DNA from: Vitellaria paradoxa
Taxonomy: Eukaryota; Streptophyta; Magnoliopsida; Ericales; Sapotaceae
Assembly: GCA_019916065.1 (NCBI GenBank)
Contig: JAINTL010000103.1
Coordinates: 1-64,000, forward strand
Length of the DNA: 64,000 nucleotides
Direction of reading: 5' to 3'
In this document: positions 12,454 to 22,649 of the stretch, piece by piece
Numbering within the stretch: position 1 is the first letter of the stretch
How the letters are laid out: each line of letters starts with the position of its first letter
Program-made: the position numbers and the translations under genes
The notes under the pieces: model-generated
What the model was told of the DNA's origin: nothing
What the model saw: the letters and a program-made list of their open reading frames with translations, nothing else
The model's database searches: none

Positions 12454-13746
12454 CTACTGCATAATCATTTTCACTTCATTCCTTGCATCTTTTGGATAGT
12501 TGAAAGGAGTACCCATAATCTTCTTAAAGTGCTCAATAAAGATCTGCTTGACTTCCTCATAATCTTCATGTCGACCTCCTTGATCATCCATGACTAATAA
12601 AATTTTATTTCTGGAACAGTGAGCTTTTACCTTTCGATGAAAATAGGAAGTATTCTGGTCTCCAGCTTTTATCAGGTTATCTCTAGCTTTTTGCTTGAAA
12701 AAGGACTCCTCTGCTGCGGCTAAATCCATGTAAGCTTCATAGGCCCTTTTCTTTTCTCCTGCAAGAATTTGACTTGTGGGATCGGCTTGAACTGCTTCTT
12801 GAATTTCTTCTAACTGTGCTTTAGCTTCAGCAACTCTGCTGGAAATGTTTCCATAATACTTAGCATTAAAGGATTTGAGTACAGCTTTAAGAGCTTTAAG
12901 TTTGGAGCAAAGTCTGAACATGGGAGTGCCATCAACCTGCATTGACCAGACTTGTTCAACTATTGCTGGAAATTCCCTGTGATTGGCCCAGTAATTGAAG
13001 AACTTGAATGGCTTCTTTCCATGCTTAACATCATTCCTTATAGCAATAAGAATTGGGCTGTGATCTGATAATCCAGCCGTAGGGAAAAAAGCTTCTGAAT
13101 TGGGAAGGTTACCAAGCCAAGTTTCATTGATTAAAGCTCTATCCAATTTGCTGAGTATTCTACCTTCACCCTCTTGCTTGTTGCACCATGTGAAGAGGCA
13201 TCCCAAGTACCTTAGATCTGTTACTTCTAAGGCATCCAGGCAGTCATTAAAGTCTTGAACAGCTTGATCGTCAATTCCTTGGCCTCCAGCTCTTTCACTA
13301 CTTGACCTCACTACATTGAAGTCCCCCAAAATGATCCAAGGTGAGTTGCTGCCAATGAGAGTATGATTGCCCCTTAATTCTGTCCATAGAATCTCCCTTT
13401 CATGCCTGTCATTGGAAGCATACACAAAAGTTGCATAGAATCTAATTGAAGAGTTTAGGTATGTGGCATGGCAAAATATGGATTGTGAAGTACTGGAAAT
13501 AATTCTTATATGAATAACAGAGGGATCCCATAGTAGCAAAATTCTAGCTGGAACATTGTCATCATAGTTACCAAAATAGTTGCAGGAAGCATTAATAGCT
13601 TTACAGATATTAGCAATATTTTGACTCTTAATCTTGGTTTCCAAAAGTCCAACAAGACCAAGAGAGTGCTTACAAAAAAATTTCCTTACTTTAGCCTGTT
13701 TTAAGGGGTGATTCAAACCCCTAGTATTCCATGCAGCAAAATTCAT
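12454..13746 (-). pseudogene. LINE-1 ORF2, N-terminal part: apurinic/apyrimidinic-type endonuclease
   Basis: This 430-residue segment is an exonuclease-endonuclease-phosphatase fold domain that nicks target DNA to prime reverse transcription. Family motifs in order are WNTRGL (about 6-11), ETK (36-38, metal-binding Glu), GDFN (141-144) and SDHSP (227-231). A linker leading to the reverse transcriptase follows. The ATG at 13746 overlaps the stop of ORF1 by four bases (ATGA, 13743-13746), so termination-reinitiation is a plausible way to translate ORF2. The segment ends at an in-frame TAG, after which the same frame continues into the reverse transcriptase. The endonuclease itself looks intact. 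Confidence 0.95.
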
Positions 13747-14435
13747 AAAGAGGTTCTATGGAAGGAGGACTTAGCTGGAGAAGCTTTATCCTTCTTTGCC
13801 ATAGCATGCTGAATTTTTGCTCTTTTCTTCCTTTGGGTCTTTGATAAAGTAAGCTCCCATTTGTCTTCCTCCAACTCCTTTGTAGTTAAACTGCTAGCAT
13901 CGTCAGAGGCTTCCTCAAAACCTTCTTCATGAGGGCTATTAGGGTCATCCAATTCATCTTTCTCTGGATTAGTAGACATTGCTGGATCCAGATTGGGGGG
14001 GTGATCATTAATTGCCTTTCTCTGGTCCTGGTTTGCATTGTGGCTGGTAGTGCAATCAGATGAACCACTTGATTGTCCATTTGAGCTTACTAGATTGGTC
14101 TTTAATTGCTGTGTTGTTCTCTGTTCTGCAATTCCTTCATTTAAGTTAGACATGGTGTGCTTTGATAAATCCTTTTGGTTGTCTCCAATTGGTGCAAATC
14201 GATTTGCTGTTACAGTGGTCATTATCTCGTCTGCTCCTTTGCTCTTGTTGATTGAGTCATCTCTTTTCCCTAATGAGGAAGGCATTACCAGAGCATTGGC
14301 TGGATCATAGTTGGTTTCATTCTCCAAGTTTGCTGATTTCGTGGCCTGTTTTGGTCTCCATTCCCTCTTGACATTTCTGCTACATGATGAAGTTTTATGG
14401 CCAAATGCCATGCATGATTCACAACTAGCAGGCAC
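13743..14435 (-). pseudogene. LINE-1 ORF1, C-terminal part with CCHC zinc knuckle
   Basis: This is the downstream part of ORF1, the RNA-binding protein that accompanies LINE RNA. Near the start is a CX2CX4HX4C knuckle (CESCMAFGHKTSSC), followed by a long polar, low-complexity tail rich in Ser, Asp, Glu and Lys. It overlaps the preceding ORF1 segment (14285-15094) in another frame. The knuckle lies directly after the expected end of the plant LINE domain, so the two were one ORF broken by a small indel near 14480. Its TGA stop overlaps the ORF2 start as ATGA. Confidence 0.88.
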
Positions 14436-15094
14436 CCATTCATATTCAATTTTCTGCTTGTATTTGCTGCCATTTTCAAAACTGATTCTACTTCTTCCAA
14501 AGGTTTAAAACCAACCTCAACTTCCAGACATACCCGAGCATAAGCTAGTCTTTCTTTGGTGGCTGTCATTCTATCTGTAAAAAGAGGGGTTCCAATGACA
14601 CTTAAAATTTTGCTAAGTGCATTTGCTGACCAGAGGTGGAGCTTGAGATGTGGTAGCCTTATCCAGATAGGAACCATGTTTATTGCCTCTCTTTCATATG
14701 AGCAGTCTGGTGTCCACGGCTTTAGCAGCAATGGTTTATCATAGAATGACCAGGGCCCCAAGTCTAATGCATTTTGCTTCATTTCATTATCCTGGAACTT
14801 AAAGATAAATACTCCAGTCTTGAGTACGTAGAGGTCCACCTCACCAAATGATTTCCATCTTCTCTCAACATATTGCTTCATTTGCTTGTAGGCTGGCTTT
14901 AGTCCCAGGACATAACCAATTAAGGAGCAGTCCCATGGGGATATTTCGTCTGCTATTTCTTCATCCGAAAAGGAGACCATGGGCTCTGTGTTTTGTAGTT
15001 TGGCCTGTATGAATTCTAAAGGAAGCCCATTATCTTTTAGCCTATTTGAAGTGAATAAATGAGCCCATTTAACTTTAGGTTGTTCAGGGTCCAT
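14285..15094 (-). pseudogene. LINE-1 ORF1, central part (DUF4283-like plant LINE domain)
   Basis: The central ORF1 segment starts at the ATG at 15094. Residues about 40-200 resemble the DUF4283-type domain of plant L1 ORF1 proteins, including GLKPAYKQMKQYVERRW, a VFIFKF strand, GPWSFYDKPLLLKPW and a PIWIRLP motif. The last 50 or so residues are out of frame: the zinc knuckle resumes in another frame (13743-14435). Upstream of the ATG the same frame is open back to a TAG about 65 bp away, and beyond it continues into the N-terminal ORF1 segment on the far side of E1. This ATG is therefore probably internal to the original ORF1. Confidence 0.85.
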
Positions 15095-15262
15095 TGAGGA
15101 GTGCCCCGAGTGGCCCGGCAGAGAAGGAAAGTCTTCTGTGTATTTTGACTTAGGGTGCTAAGGCGGCAAAGAAATTGGTTTTAAATTTAAAGGCGGGCCA
15201 TGCTGGTTATTACCCGTTGTGAGCTTTGAAGGGTCTAGCAGTTTCTTACCTGTAAAGCTGGG
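15095..15262 (-). other. LINE-1 ORF1 linker between E1 and the central ORF1 segment
   Basis: This LINE-1 sequence is in the same minus-strand frame as both flanking ORF1 segments, with one TAG codon about 65 bp before the ATG at 15094. Bases 15258-15262 are the left copy of the CTGGG target duplication of E1. Confidence 0.75.
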
Positions 15263-15536
15263 TTATTACACTTGAAAAGTGTAATTACAAACTCCCTAAC
15301 TCAACACTTATTCATGCATTAAAATAAGTAAAGTTGAAGTTTTAGTATTATTGTGTTACTTATACTTTTATTGTTTTATTTGTAGGAAAAAGGGCAAGGA
15401 TGTCGAAGTTTATAGCTATGGAGAGGGCCAAGAAGACAAAGAAAAAGTCATGGTTCGAACCTCATCTTCGATGGAAAAGACTAGCCCAAAGACCCAACCA
15501 AGAGAATGAAAGAGAGCAATGAAGGAAAAGCTGGAC

Positions 15537-15687
15537 GGTCCCGACCCCCTCTCCAGACGGTCGGGACCACAGAAAGTTAAAAACTTCAGACGGTCCCGAC
15601 CCCCTCTCCAGACGGTCGGGACCATCCGTGATTTACAATTGCCGCGTGAAAGCTCCTCTTCTAGGGTTTCCTTGCATCTTTATAAGG
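15537..15687 (+). promoter_or_regulatory. E1 LTR promoter: tandem dyads, telobox, TATA box
   Basis: Two copies of a ten-pair stem, GGTCCCGACC with GGTCGGGACC, lie at 15537-15568 and 15592-15623. A telobox-like CTAGGGTTT follows at 15661, then TTTATAAGG at about 15680. The transcription start is inferred about 30 bp further on. The 3' LTR has the same arrangement. Confidence 0.6.
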
Positions 15688-16738
15688 ACCCATTGCACGG
15701 CCATGAAGGGGGGACGCCTCTCTTTGTTTCCTACACTTTAGATTGAGAGTTAGATTAGGTTTTGATTAATTTTAGAGTGATTTGTGCGCTTGGACGTGTA
15801 GATTTATAGAGGTTTTTGGAGTTTTCATCATTGTCTTCGCATTACTTGTTCATCTTTTCTTTTACATCCGAGTTACATTGTAAGTTGCACTTCGATTTAC
15901 TTCGATTTATTTCGATTTACTTCGTAATATAATGTTTTGCTTGTTTCGATTCCTTTTTCGCATGATGGAATGTTTTTTTTATCGTTTTTGTGATGTTTAA
16001 AGTAGTTTTAGCGTAAAACCCTAGTTCTTGATTCAACGAATCAAGAATGGATAGTTCAAGAAAAACCTTGGGGTGTTAGTAGACCCTTCGCATGGGTTGT
16101 GAGAGCTCATGCGTAAGGATCTACCGTGTGAAAATCTATTTTCAACTTGTTTCGAAAACATTCGAAACCGAAAATCTTTAACCACACTCGTTTGAAGTCA
16201 CTGGTATGGGTTTTCGAATATAACCGTTTACATACTTTCGAACAAGATTAAAAATAGGTTTCGAATTCATTTCTAGTTTCGTTTGTTTGAAAAACTTTTG
16301 GAAACAAAGGTCTTTAACCATATCCGCTTGAGATCACTGGTACTGACCTTTGGTTACAATATTCTTAACACTTTTCGAATTAAACCCTAATCTAGTTTTG
16401 AATAAAAACATCCCAAGGCAAAGTAGTGAACTACCCGGACTTGAAAGTTGGATCAAGAACCTCTTTAGTATTGTGCTTGTTATTTGATTTAATTTCTGAG
16501 TTGATTTATTTGCTTTAAAATTTAGAGTAGATGGTTTGTTTGCACGTTAAAATTAAATTGAATTTCTTTAATTAATATTTAATTCGTTTAGAACCTAAAA
16601 CGAAAGTTGAGTTACTGAAAAATTAGTTTAAATTAATTTAGGTTCACCTACTAATTAAGAGAACAAGTCTAGAGCTTTTAACAAAGCCCTCCCTGTGGAT
16701 TCGACCTCGGACTCACCGAGTTTTAAAACTACAACTGC

Positions 16739-16756
16739 CCTCTTGCACTTGAGAGG
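16739..16756 (+). other. E1 U5 mini-hairpin
   Basis: CCTCT-TGCACTTG-AGAGG forms a five-pair stem with an eight-base loop about 40 bp before the primer site. E2 keeps the loop but has a different, still complementary stem. Confidence 0.5.
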
Positions 16757-16794
16757 TAGAACTCGAAACACTTTTTTAGGGTCGGTCAAGTTTT

Positions 16795-16812
16795 TGGCGC
16801 CGTTGCCGGGGA
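16795..16812 (+). other. E1 primer-binding site (tRNA-Asp)
   Basis: TGGCGCCGTTGCCGGGGA, six bases after the LTR, is complementary to the 3' end of plant tRNA-Asp. E2 and E4 have the same 18 bases at the same spacing. Confidence 0.93.
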
Positions 16813-17038
16813 GGGCAACTAAGCGCTAGATTTGGGAGTTAAAAGAGAGTTCACTTGAGAAATTGGGTGAATTTTTCTTTTTTCCATCTCTTTATTAGTA
16901 GTTTTCTTTCTTTTGCATTGTTATATATTCATTTGCATATCATATAACCTAGTTTTCATGCTAGTTAACTTAGGTTGCATTTTAGTGTAGTTTTTCTCTT
17001 ACTCATTTTATTTTCATTTTTATTTTCTGATCTTAGAC

Positions 17039-18765
17039 ATGGAAGTTGGTGATCTTGTACATGGCCCTTTTGATACCCGAGAATACATAGAGTATCTAGG
17101 TGGCATGTTTGGATATGCTTTTACATTAGACACCTATAGTATGCTTCTCAATTCTTTGGGCATGAGGAGGAAGACCCATGTCTTCACCTTGATAGGTTTA
17201 AGACAGCATGTGGTTTATGTGATGATGCTAGAAAGAGTGAGAGACTTAGGTGCCTGTTTTTCCCTTTATCATTACAAAGTGTGGCTGGAGACTGGTGTTA
17301 TGCTGTAAGTGAATGGGTCTGTACTTGAGAGCAATTTCATCAAGCTTTTATTGAACATTTCCTCCCTATTCATCAAACCTTCACCCATGGCCTTCAAATC
17401 AAAAATTTTTATCCAAAAAAGGGTGAAGTATTTTATAAAAGTTGGGAGAGATTTAACAATCTTTTGGAAACATTCCCAAGTCACGGATTAGAGCTAGGGG
17501 ACATTGTAGCCATATTATATAATGCTCTACATAGTAGTTTACACCAGGCGTTTGATAAAGTCTTAGATAGGGAATTTCTTGACCTTACCCCAGGTGAGGC
17601 ATGGTCATTCCTTGAATTTTTCTATGAACACACCAGGCCACAGGGAAGACTTAAGCCTAATTTTGAATCTTATGCATTTAGAAGCCACACTGAACCTTCC
17701 CCATATACTCTTACTTCACTTGATATTCATGATCCATCCTTTAGAAGTAGCACATGCATGGAGACTAATTATTGTGCCTATCCCAACCTTGTTCCACTCA
17801 CTGAGGGCCAACATGAGGAACCTCAAGATTATTGGTCTTGTGAACCTGATGATACACAATTAGAGGACATTTTTTATCAATTTATGCAACAGCAATTGAG
17901 CTTTTATAACGAGTGCAACCAGGCCCTAGATGACTTGAGAGAGCAACTTTCTAAGATAACACAAGCTATGAGCACCAATCTAAGTGGTAACATGACTGAG
18001 TCATCAACCTCAGGCACTACTTTAAGCACTGAGTGGGACAATTGCCCTAACTACACTGGGGATAACACTTGCAATGAGCATCTTTCTCATATTCCTTTAG
18101 ACACTCCGGTTCAGGATATCCCTCTACCACTTACTGAGAGTCAAGGAGATATGCAATTCTTTCCTACTGCCGAGCTTGATGCTCAACCTACCTCAACCAT
18201 CCCAGACCTTATTGAGAGTCCTTTGACTCCAATTGAGCATTTGAATGCCACATGGCCCGAGGAACATATTATTGAGTCAGTTGACCCTAATTCACTCCAC
18301 TACACAACTGAGGTTGAGAGTGGTGCACACCTCTCATCTCCTGACTTAGTCCCATCCAAAAGTCTTACTATGGGAATTGTGAGTGATTACCATGAGATCG
18401 GCCATCATTGGGGAAAGGTAGTAGACACGGGGAAGGCTTACATTGACTTTTTAGGTGTCAAGAGATCATTAGAGCCCACCATTTCCACACCTATAGATTT
18501 CTTAGGCATTGAAAGACTTATTGAATCCACCATTTCCACATCCATAGATTTCTTAGGTATCAAGAGACTAATTGAGCCAACCATGTCCACACCTGCACTT
18601 ACACTTTGGCCACATCCGAGGTTTCAAGAACCTCACTTGGCCTTTCATTCCCCGGTGTGTTTTATACCTAGAAAGCATCCATATTCAGTGCCTAGTGGGC
18701 CCGAAGAGAACATTTTATTTTGTAAACCATTTGTGGATGCATGGGATAGAGATGGTGTTGGATAA
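17039..18765 (+). pseudogene. E1 gag-like gene, frameshifted
   Basis: This is a structural gene with a retrotransposon gag domain, broken into a segment at 17039-17308 and one at 17464-18765. By comparison with E2, the frame is lost near 17150, just after the first block, and a stop interrupts the domain near 17325. The second segment re-enters at the end of the gag domain (METFPSHGLELGDIV; compare the equivalent E2 region) and runs through a long Ser/Thr/Pro/Glu-rich tail of more than 350 residues. Near 18442-18594 the tail has three tandem 17-residue repeats beginning IDFLG. I see no CCHC knuckle and no protease motif. The gene probably made a capsid-like protein when intact. The ATG at 17464 is not a native start. 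Confidence 0.82.
18442..18594 (+). repeat. Three 51-bp coding repeats in E1 gag
   Basis: Three in-frame 17-residue units start with IDFLG and end in a TIST/TMST stretch. E2 has a single unit at the matching place (about 31640), so the expansion is specific to E1. Confidence 0.8.
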
Positions 18766-19249
18766 CACTTTTGTTCTCATTTCATTTGTACATAGTAGAT
18801 TAGCTTTTTCATTTTCTTACTTTCATAGTTCTTTTTTAAATTTGATTCTCTTCCTTTATTTTCTTTTCTTTTATTTTATTTCTTCTTTCGTACTAACCCT
18901 TTTTCGTGTCTTATTTTCATTTCAATTTATGTCTAACCTTTTCTATTAAATAGTTTCTTTTGTTTTCTTCAAATAAGGAAGCTCTTGAGGTAATACCTTT
19001 CCTCTCCTTCTTATTTAATCTTGCACTTTCAATTTTGGTACTCCATTATATATAATTACTGTTGTTGGGAGTGCTGTAGAATCTAGGTTGGGGGGTGTTT
19101 TAGGTGATGCCTTAAGGGGCTTGAATAATGGGTGCATGCTTGGTTTAATTTGTGCTATGTTTTTATTTGTGCCTTTTGTGGCTATTATTTCATGCTCATC
19201 ATCATGCTCACTTTGCACACTACAGACCCACTTATGCACTATAGTTTTC

Positions 19250-19285
19250 ACATTGAGGACAATGTTTAGTTTAAGTTGGGGGGTA
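19250..19285 (+). other. E1 internal stem-loop plus polypurine-like tract
   Basis: The hairpin ACATTG-AGGA-CAATGT (19250-19265) is followed seven bases later by AAGTTGGGGGGTA (19273-19285), the same tract found next to the 3' LTR. E2 and E4 have the same arrangement. It is a candidate second plus-strand priming site. Confidence 0.55.
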
Positions 19286-20066
19286 GAGTTCGCATGATGA
19301 CACTTTATGCTAAAATTGTCAAAATTTTCAAAATTTGAGCATTTTTTTAGTTTAAATACATGAATTTAGCATATTTATACTTACATGTCAACCCTTTTGG
19401 TTTGGTCAATGGTGAATTTGAGTGAGATAGTGATGAGTGAGTTTTGTTCAAGCCTTAATAGGAAACATAATTCAAGTGGAGTGTGTGATAACTTTGTGCA
19501 TTTTTGGACTATTATGGTGGAAAGTTTATGTGCTTAGGAGTAGATTTTATTTGATATTGGTTACTTGAGCATCTTTGGACTAGGTAGAGACTTACACCCT
19601 TTATGGTGAGCTTTTGAGCCTTATATTCTTTTCTTGAGGGGTTGCACATGCTTACATTTCTTTTGCTCTTCACCTTGGATTTCATTGCATCGATTGCATC
19701 ACAAACACTTACATGAGTATCTATGTAGCACATTATGAGTTGTTGCAAGTTTTGAAAATGATGCTAGGCTTTCTTTGTCATTTTGAGCCTTTTTGTCCTT
19801 TCTTGATTATGAATTACCCTAGGAACCAACTTGAAGCCTTTTAATAAAGTGTGTGATATTTATATATATATTTTTTTTCTTGGCTCCCACCTCATATATT
19901 ATCCCATAACCTTGTTCACACACTTTTAAGCCTTACCCTCACATGTTTTGGGTTATGAAAAGTGCCTCAATGTTGGTGATGTGAGTGGGGGTTGGGAATT
20001 GAAACTTTTGAGAGCATATTGAGAGAGAATAGTAGGTGGAGAATTTAGCTTATGTTTATTTCATTA

Positions 20067-20225
20067 TTTCAAAAGAAAAAAAAAAGAAAAAAAGAAAAAA
20101 AAAGAAAAAAAAAGAAAAAAAAAGAAAAAAAAAAGAGAAAAAAAAAGAGAAAAAAAAGAGAAAAAAAAGAAAAAAAAAAGAAAAAAAAGAGAAAAAAAAG
20201 AAAAAAAAAGAAAAGAGAAGAAAAA
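20067..20225 (+). repeat. Purine-only A/G tract in E1
   Basis: This run of about 160 bp has A-stretches separated by single or paired G. Related tracts lie at the same place in E2 (33184-33268) and E3 (about 36618-36644). The Lys/Glu-rich frames across it are artefacts of composition. Confidence 0.9.
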
Positions 20226-21088
20226 GTCTGTCATTCATTCTTGCTTATGTAATTTTGGGACTTATGCTTTATATTATAATTATTGAGAATGTCCCATGAG
20301 TAGTTTGTAAGTTAGTGAATAAGCTTCTTGTTGTAGTCCTTCTTGGGGTTGGAAAGGAAATGGGTAGTTTGGGACTTGTGTGCACTTAAACATCTTTATC
20401 CTAAGACATGTGCTTTGATTTCCATATCTTCCATTGTTAACCATTACCCCTGGCCAAGTTACAACCAAGACAAAGACCTAGTGGATTCTAAGCAAGCAAC
20501 TCTTGTATTGTGCATGTAGTGGCATTGTGTAGGTTATGTGATGTGATTTTTACATATGCATTGAAACATGGTTAGGAGCTGTCCACTTTGAGTTTCATTT
20601 TAATTCATTCATATATCATGGAGTCATGTGCAACTAGGATAGCATTATATGCTATTAGGAATGTGTGAACCCTTGAATGAGTGAATTTCTTTCTATGAGT
20701 GGAATCCTGTGAGCTTTTGAAGTCAAAACTTAGTTCCATTTATGCTCTTGAGACCTTGTTGAATGAATGAAACAATTTTGCACACATGCTTCTTCTACTT
20801 TAATAGTCCAAGCATTATGCTTAGCACTTGGAAATTACACATGATATGTAGATTTTGTAACTTGTTGAGCTTGAACTTAATTCATTTTTTATCTTGATCA
20901 CTCTTTGACACATTAAGACCATGCCATAGAATTTTGTGGGTAGATTCACTGCAAATCCTCACGAGACCTTACTCGTCCACTAGGGGGAACCTAGGGGTTT
21001 AAAGGGCTTGCTACATGTAGCTAAGTGTAGCCGTGTTTCCAACGAAAAGAGAAATAGGATAGTAGTTGCATTTCATTTTAATAAAAAG

Positions 21089-21125
21089 CATTGCTAGGGA
21101 CTAGCAATGTTCAAGTTGGGGGGTA
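21089..21125 (+). other. E1 pre-LTR stem-loop and polypurine tract
   Basis: CATTGCTAG-GGA-CTAGCAATG (21089-21109) is a nine-pair stem. AAGTTGGGGGGTA (21113-21125), the plus-strand primer tract, follows and directly abuts the 3' LTR. The same pair occurs in E2, E3 and E4. Confidence 0.85.
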
Positions 21126-22649
21126 TGATTACACTTGAAAAGTGTAATTACAAACTCCCTAACTCAACACTTATTCATGCATTAAAATAAGTAAAGTTGA
21201 AGTTTTAGTATTATTGTGTTACTTATACTTTTATTGTTTTATTTGTAGGAAAAAAGGCAAGGATGTCGAAGTTTATAGCTATGGAGAGGGCCAAGAAGAC
21301 AAAGAAAAAGTCATGGTTCGAACCTCATCTTCGATGGAAAAGACTAGCCCAAAGACCCAACCAAGAGAATGAAAGAGAGCAATGAAGGAAAAGCTGGACG
21401 GTCCCGACCCCCTCTCCAGACGGTCGGGACCACAGAAAGTTAAAAACTTCAGACGGTCCCGACCCCCTCTCCAGACGGTCGGGACCATCCGTGATTTACA
21501 ATTGCCGCGTGAAAGCTCCTCTTCTAGGGTTTCCTTGCATCTTTATAAGGACCCATTGCACGGCCATGAAGGGGGGACGCCTCTCTTTGTTTCCTACACT
21601 TTAGATTGAGAGTTAGATTAGGTTTTGATTAATTTTAGAGTGATTTGTGCACTTGGACGTGTAGATTTATAGAGGTTTTTGGAGTTTTCATCATTGTCTT
21701 CGCATTACTTGTTCATCTTTTCTTTTACATCCGAGTTACATTGTAAGTTGCACTTCGATTTACTTCGATTTATTCGATTTACTTCGTAATATAATGTTTT
21801 GCTTGTTTCGATTCCTTTTTCGCATGATGGAATTTTTTTTTATCGTTTTTGTGATGTTTAAAGTAGTTTTAGCGTAAAACCCTAGTTCTTGATTCAACGA
21901 ATCAAGAATGGGTAGTTCAAGAAAAACCTTGGGGTGTTAGTAGACCATTCGCATGGGTTGTGAGAGCTCATGCGTTAGGATCTACCGTGTGAAAATCTAT
22001 TTTCAACTTGTTTCGAAAACATTCGAAACCGAAAATCTTTAACCACACTCGTTTGAAGTCACTGGTATGGGTTTTCGAATATAACCGTTTACATACTTTC
22101 GAACAAGATTAAAAATAGGTTTCGAATTCATTTCTAGTTTCGTTTGTTTGAAAAACTTTTGGAAACAAAGGTCTTTAACCATATCCGCTTGAGATCACTG
22201 GTACTGACCTTTGGTTACAATATTCTTAACACTTTTCGAATTAAACCCTAATCTAGTTTTGAATAAAAACATCCCAAGGCAAAGTAGTGAACTACCCGGA
22301 CTTGAAAGTTGGATCAAGAACCTCTTTAGTATTGTGCTTGTTATTTGATTTAATTTCTGAGTTGATTTATTTGCTTTAAAATTTAGAGTAGATGGTTTGT
22401 TTGCACGTTAAAATTAAATTGAATTTCTTTAATTAATATTTAATTCGTTTAGAACCTAAAACGAAAGTTGAGTTACTGAAAAATTAGTTTAAATTAATTT
22501 AGGTTCACCTACTAATTAAGAGAACAAGTCTAGAGCTTTTAACAAAGCCCTCCCTGTGGATTCGACCTCGGACTCACCGAGTTTTAAAACTACGACTGCC
22601 CTCTTGCACTTGAGAGGTAGAACCCGAAACACTTTTTTAGGGTCGGTCA
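21126..22649 (+). repeat. E1 3' LTR
   Basis: It starts TGATTACACTTG and ends GGTCGGTCA, followed by the CTGGG target duplication. About ten differences separate it from the 5' LTR. Confidence 0.97.

Larger units (their letters stand above)
15263..16788 (+). repeat. E1 5' LTR
   Basis: It is nearly identical to 21126-22649. It starts TTATTACACTTG (the other LTR starts TGATTACACTTG) and ends GGTCGGTCA. A nine-pair terminal hairpin lies at its start. A dyad-rich promoter, telobox and TATA box lie at 15537-15687. The U5 region carries the conserved CCCTGTGGAT block and a small hairpin (16739-16756). Confidence 0.96.
18766..21088 (+). other. E1 non-coding region downstream of gag
   Basis: These 2.3 kb contain no convincing coding frame. 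They are collinear with E2 (31874-34134) and, in the last kilobase, with E3 (36611-37578), so they are conserved without coding. Landmarks are a first G-rich tract (19085-19094), a hairpin with a second tract (19250-19285), a purine-only A/G run (20067-20225), and CTAGGGGGAACCTAGGGG at about 20979. Confidence 0.8.
15263..22649 (+). mobile_element. E1: non-autonomous Ty3/Athila-type LTR retrotransposon nested in LINE-1
   Basis: The 7,387-bp element has two LTRs of 1,526 and 1,524 bp and a perfect 5-bp target duplication CTGGG (15258-15262 and 22650-22654). It has a tRNA-Asp primer site (16795-16812) and a G-rich polypurine tract (21113-21125). Inside is a decayed gag-like gene, then about 2.3 kb of non-coding sequence. 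No protease, reverse transcriptase, RNase H or integrase motif is visible in any frame. The LTRs differ at about ten positions by hand count, indicating recent insertion. E2 and E3 are relatives. The first base pair of the 5' LTR has mutated from TG to TT. Confidence 0.95.

Noticed and set aside
15416..15746. Short frames over the E1 LTR dyads (also 21279-21609, 26448-26701, 29884-30137, 34743-34996)
   Set aside because: Each lies in LTR promoter sequence and is repeated only because the LTR is. There is no domain.
16795..16812. tRNA-Asp gene fragment
   Set aside because: Only the 18 bases complementary to the tRNA 3' end are present, next to an LTR, so this is a primer-binding site.
20036..20299. 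Lys/Glu-rich frame (and Phe-rich reverse frame) over the A/G tract
   Set aside because: Pure composition effect of the purine run. A related frame at 33029-33310 has the same cause.
15263..22649. E1 as a gene-capturing or host-gene locus
   Set aside because: LTR pair, target duplication, primer site and polypurine tract all define a retrotransposon, and the internal frame is gag-like.
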